Part shown: positions 39,843 to 41,260 of the stretch, piece after piece
How the letters are laid out: each line of letters begins with the position of its first letter
Position numbering within the stretch: the stretch's first letter is position 1
Origin: Actinomycetes bacterium
Lineage (GTDB): Bacteria; Actinomycetota; Acidimicrobiia; Acidimicrobiales; Palsa-688
DNA length: 41,260 bases
Direction of reading: 5' to 3'
Assembly (NCBI GenBank): GCA_021838305.1
Contig: JAKCEB010000004.1
Location: 1-41,260 of the forward strand
Made by a program: the position numbers and the translations under genes
The notes under the pieces: generated by a model
What the model saw: the letters and a program-made list of their open reading frames with translations, nothing else
The model's database searches: none
Told to the model about the DNA's origin: nothing

Positions 39843-40640
39843 TCAGCCGGGTAATCCGGCTTGCAATATCGAGTCAAGTTCGAGCACAGCGAGAGAATCG
39901 CGTTCGCTCGATTTGTCATGTGCGAGCCCCTCCACCCTCCAGCCGTCACGTTCCGAGGTATAGCGAACGTGTAGGTGGCCGTGCACGACGAGCTTCGGCG
40001 CCGTGCGACGGACCGCCTCGTCGACGAGCGACCTCGCACGGCGGTCGTCGTCAAGGAGCGCTTGGGGGAAGGGGAGCGGCCGTAGAGGTGGACTCACTGC
40101 CGTGGGTGGTGTGTGCGTCGCAAGAACGTCGAGCGGCTCGTCGCCGAGGCGATCCACGTCCGATCGGGTGATTTCCTCGCCGGGCCACCAGTTGTGCCCT
40201 TCTCGGCGTAAAAAGCGGTCAAGGCTGACGGCGCCTCCGAGCGCGCCGAAACGCAGACCGTTCCACTCCCATCGCGCGCCTCTCGTCGCCCACGTCACCG
40301 ATTCACGCATCCGAACCAGGCCGCACTCGTCGGCGAAAGGTCGCCACTCTTCGAGCGCATCATGGTTCTCGTGATTCCCGTCGAGCCACACGAGGTGAGC
40401 TTCCGCTTTGCGGGCACACTGATCGACATGGTCGAGCCAGGCGTCTTCACGGCCGGGCCACAGCCCGAAGTCGCCCAGCTGCAAGATCCGCTGGCAACCG
40501 TTTCGAAGCGCGGCTTCACATGAGATACGGGCCCACTGCTCATTTCCGTGCCAGTCGCCGGCGAGCATCACCCGGCCGCCGGCCGCTTCGCAGTCCGGAC
40601 CCGCGTCCGTGGCGCACGATCGGAAGTGAGCGGCAGGCAC
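39843..40640 (-). CDS. Metallophosphoesterase (calcineurin-like)
   Basis: LAGDWHGNEQW, LQLGDFGLWPG, WLDGNHENHD, LATHTPP, VVHGHLHVRY motif series. Start uncertain. Confidence 0.93.
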   Translation of the reverse strand: MPAAHFRSCATDAGPDCEAAGGRVMLAGDWHGNEQWARISCEAALRNGCQRILQLGDFGLWPGREDAWLDHVDQCARKAEAHLVWLDGNHENHDALEEWRPFADECGLVRMRESVTWATRGARWEWNGLRFGALGGAVSLDRFLRREGHNWWPGEEITRSDVDRLGDEPLDVLATHTPPTAVSPPLRPLPFPQALLDDDRRARSLVDEAVRRTAPKLVVHGHLHVRYTSERDGWRVEGLAHDKSSERDSLAVLELDSILQAGLPG

Positions 40641-40716
40641 CCCTACATCATGTCGGACCTACTGATGAAGGAGCTCGATTCTCGGCGCGACGGCTGCAGT
40701 ATCGTCTAGAAGGCAA

Positions 40717-40790
40717 GCCCCTGTAGCTCAGCTGGATAGAGCGGCTGCCTTCTAAGCAGCGGGTCGCAGGTTCGAGTCCTGCCGGGGGCG
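40717..40790 (+). tRNA. tRNA-Arg (TCT)
   Basis: GCCCCTGTAGCTCAGCTGGATAGAGCGGCTGCCTTCTAAGCAGCGGGTCGCAGGTTCGAGTCCTGCCGGGGGCG; anticodon TCT. Confidence 0.95.
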
Positions 40791-40877
40791 CGCCGCGCCG
40801 TTCCGTTAGCGCACCCTACTCGGCTCGACCGGCAATAGCCCAGCGGCCCGACCCTTCCTCGAAGGCTGTTGTCGCAC

Positions 40878-40926
40878 AGACTGTGCGTGTAATTGCACGG
40901 AAAATGTGCAATTACACGCACAGTCT
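40878..40926. repeat. Perfect 21-bp inverted repeat with 7-nt loop
   Basis: AGACTGTGCGTGTAATTGCAC-GGAAAAT-GTGCAATTACACGCACAGTCT; the arms are exact reverse complements. Confidence 0.95.
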
Positions 40927-41002
40927 TCAGTTTCAGGAGATGCGCCTGAAGGGCCGGATTAGACGGGATAACGCCCGGAACAGGCCGGGGCTGCCGCCAG
41001 AT

Positions 41003-41260
41003 TCAGGCCACCCAGAACGGCTTGCGCTTCGCTTTGAAGGCCGCGATACCCTCGGCTGCTGCCGGCGAGGCAAACAAGGCCGCCGAAATCTCCTGCGTCC
41101 AGGCCAATCCTTCGACAACCCCGCGCTGCGGAACTTCTCTCAGCAGCGACCTCGTAGCAGCGAGGGCGCCCGGCTCGCAGAGCGCAAGGTCATCGAGGTG
41201 CTCGTCGAGCGTGACGGACAGATCTGAGAGGGAAACGACAGACGTCACAAGCCCCGCCCG
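41003..41260 (-). CDS. Enoyl-CoA hydratase/isomerase family protein, C-terminal fragment (5' end beyond window)
   Basis: RAGLVTSVVSLSDL...ALCEPGALAATRSLLREVPQRGVVEGLAWTQEISAALFASPAAAEGIAAFKAKRKPFWVA; typical crotonase C-terminus; frame open to the window end. Confidence 0.82.
   Translation of the reverse strand, partial: RAGLVTSVVSLSDLSVTLDEHLDDLALCEPGALAATRSLLREVPQRGVVEGLAWTQEISAALFASPAAAEGIAAFKAKRKPFWVA

Noticed and set aside
40706-41227. Two ORFs starting in mirror-image MRVIA..CNYTHSL peptides
   Set aside because: Explained by the perfect inverted repeat being translated from both strands; one overlaps tRNA-Arg antisense.

Overview
The window is a high-GC actinobacterial-type chromosomal region. 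About 39 kb of it is an exopolysaccharide/cell-surface glycan locus, followed by a tRNA-rich flank. The glycan locus contains a Wzt/Wzm-like ABC exporter (5' edge), an orphan ClpP, about 11 glycosyltransferases (GT4/GT2 types), a polyprenyl-phosphate sugar-phosphate transferase, a Wzy-like polymerase/ligase, a Wzz/BY-kinase-like chain-length regulator and a Wzx-like flippase. It also carries GDP-mannose 4,6-dehydratase, an RmlC-like epimerase, a large secreted GH-A-like protein with a C-terminal discoidin-like domain, a DUF4012-type membrane protein and a Thr/Pro-rich protein with an LAFTG sorting-like tail. Its right part (about 27.1-39.1 kb) holds a stand-alone carrier protein, a tandem alpha/beta-hydrolase fusion with one degenerate nucleophile elbow, an FAD/NAD(P)-binding protein, a MetA/MetY pair and a free-standing NRPS-type adenylation protein. 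I read this set as a candidate undescribed small-molecule or acyl-modification module. It resembles the enzyme set that accompanies exosortase-A systems, but no exosortase is present. Downstream are tRNA-Lys(CTT), tRNA-His(GTG), tRNA-Arg(TCT), a metallophosphoesterase, a perfect 21-bp inverted repeat and the end of an enoyl-CoA hydratase. Next to tRNA-Lys lies a decayed vapBC toxin-antitoxin remnant, bracketed on its other side by a degenerate direct repeat of the 3' half of tRNA-Lys, which looks like an island scar. All assignments come from reading the sequence and motifs; no database search was run.
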